A DNA stretch of 22,177 nt from DASZHJ01 sp035263705. GTDB lineage: Bacteria > Pseudomonadota > Alphaproteobacteria > ATCC43930 > CGMCC-115725. Location of the stretch: NCBI GenBank assembly GCA_035263705.1, contig DATFRA010000390.1, forward strand, positions 1-22,177. The letters are read 5' to 3'. Shown here one piece after another: positions 21,357 to 22,177 of this stretch (positions within the stretch are counted from its first letter, which is position 1; each line of letters starts with the position of its first letter). The notes under the pieces are model-generated. The model saw nothing but the letters and a program-made list of their open reading frames with translations. It searched no databases and was not told the DNA's origin. A program made the translations under genes and the position numbers.

Positions 21357-22177
21357 CACGGCTGTCGCGCTATCAGCTTGCCCGGCATCGCCGCCGTCAA
21401 ACTCGGCACAGGCTCCTCGCCCTCCACCGACAAGCGGATGGAGCTCGCGGGGATGTTGACGAGTCCGCCGCCGGGATGGCGTGATTGCATCGACAGAAAA
21501 GCGGTGTCGTGCAGCCGCGCCAGCATACGATTGTGCGTTGGCGCACCTTCGTAGACCGCCGCCTCCATCGCGTATTCGCCACTCAGGAGGTACGGAAACC
21601 GAAAACGAAAACTGGCGGAGAAGCCTTGGCCCGCTTGGAGCGCAGCCGGTGCCGTACCTCCGCCTGCATAGGTGTGATCGCCAAACACGCCTTGACCGAG
21701 CCGGTCACGCAGCATGAAACCAACGGTCGGCCGCGTGAGCGGTCGCTCGGCGTGGCACTCGATCCGTAGTTCCACGTCCTCGCCGCCGGTCAGAACGCGC
21801 CGCGGAGTTCCCGACGAGAAAACGCCGATCCGATCGATCACGGCGCCGCCAGCCGCGTCCAGCGGCGCATCTGCATCGAAATCCGCGGGCACGCGCATGT
21901 CCGCTCGCGGCGCCGGCGACTCGCGCGACGGTGTCTCCCGCCAGCCGCGCCCTCCGATGCGAAACCCCTCGTTCTCCTCCGTGGACTCCGAGGAGAGCGC
22001 GGCCTCGTAGCGTCGGCACACCTCGCGCGCGGCCCCCGTCGCCCGCACCACGCCGCGGTCCAGCCACAGCACGCGGTCGCAGAGGCTCGTCACCATGCGG
22101 CTGTCGTGCGAGACGAAGAGCACGGCGCCGCGCCGCCGAAACTCCGCGAGGAACCGCATGCACTTCTGCTGGAAGGC
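21356..22177 (-). CDS. Second Wzt-type ABC transporter ATP-binding protein (5' end outside window)
   Basis: C-terminal 273 residues of a second Wzt-like ATPase; the reading frame is open through the window end, so Walker A and the signature motif are not visible. What remains begins AFQQKCMRFLAEF, contains the H-loop LFVSHDSRM, and continues into a C-terminal glycan-binding-type domain (VELRIECHAERPLTRP, VGFMLRDRLGQGVFGDHT). The ATPase end is almost identical to that of the downstream wzt gene (one amino-acid change over about 55 residues). The C-terminal domain is clearly homologous but diverged, with a longer tail after the shared part. It is upstream of, and translationally coupled to, the small ORF and then the other wzt gene. 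The two ATPases probably accept differently finished glycans. Confidence 0.9.
   Translation of the reverse strand, partial: AFQQKCMRFLAEFRRRGAVLFVSHDSRMVTSLCDRVLWLDRGVVRATGAAREVCRRYEAALSSESTEENEGFRIGGRGWRETPSRESPAPRADMRVPADFDADAPLDAAGGAVIDRIGVFSSGTPRRVLTGGEDVELRIECHAERPLTRPTVGFMLRDRLGQGVFGDHTYAGGGTAPAALQAGQGFSASFRFRFPYLLSGEYAMEAAVYEGAPTHNRMLARLHDTAFLSMQSRHPGGGLVNIPASSIRLSVEGEEPVPSLTAAMPGKLIARQP
22014..22177. repeat. Direct repeat, copy 2 (inside second wzt, truncated by window end)
   Basis: Matches 20439-20602 at 163 of 164 bases with no gaps and continues to the last base of the window, so the true repeat is longer. It lies in the ATPase-coding part of the second wzt gene. Below 22014 the two genes differ at nucleotide level while remaining similar in protein sequence. 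Confidence 0.95.

Noticed and set aside
1..22177. Mobile element, CRISPR, tRNA or rRNA content
   Set aside because: No transposase or integrase motif, no short regularly spaced repeats and no tRNA- or rRNA-like stretch were seen on either strand.

Overview
The window is GC-rich (about two thirds G+C by eye), densely coded, with short intergenic gaps and many GTG/TTG start candidates. It carries TRAP transporter genes, a Tat-exported solute-binding protein, an ADP-forming acyl-CoA synthetase cassette and a ferritin-like/VIT1 fusion. This suggests a soil- or water-type alphaproteobacterium (Rhodospirillales/Hyphomicrobiales-like); the assignment is inference. I see no rRNA, tRNA, CRISPR array, transposase or phage gene, and no gene-free stretch longer than 300 bases.

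Layout. (1) 25-1844: the small and large membrane subunits of a TRAP transporter. A perfect 14-bp hairpin (1845-1876) separates them from a convergent orphan family-5 ABC solute-binding protein (1888-3483, minus). (2) 3646-7728: an acyl-CoA catabolic operon of enoyl-CoA hydratase, ADP-forming acyl-CoA synthetase and acyl-CoA dehydrogenase, closed by a terminator. (3) 7865-11210: a TetR regulator followed by a four-gene unit of an unknown 148-residue protein, a YnbA-like CDP-alcohol phosphatidyltransferase, a CdsA-like cytidylyltransferase and a PlsC-like acyltransferase. Near-identical 18-bp palindromes sit at the start of tetR and just ahead of the four-gene unit, so the lipid genes look like the TetR regulon. 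(4) 11219-14455: a ferritin-like/VIT1 iron transporter and a divergent SDR, then a DUF1287 secreted protein convergent with a VOC-fold enzyme. (5) 14544-22177: a surface-glycan locus with galE, a GT2-GT4 fusion glycosyltransferase, a GT4 glycosyltransferase, a 4'-phosphopantetheinyl transferase and two tandem Wzt-type ABC ATPases (one cut by the window edge) separated by a small ORF that looks like a glycosyltransferase N-terminal remnant.

The most unusual points are two. The first is the TetR/operator-framed lipid module, whose CDP-alcohol phosphatidyltransferase lacks three of the four canonical aspartates. The second is the tandem wzt pair: 163 of 164 visible bases are identical across the ATPase end, while the C-terminal substrate-recognition domains are clearly diverged. 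That mosaic pattern suggests recombination or gene conversion between export cassettes.
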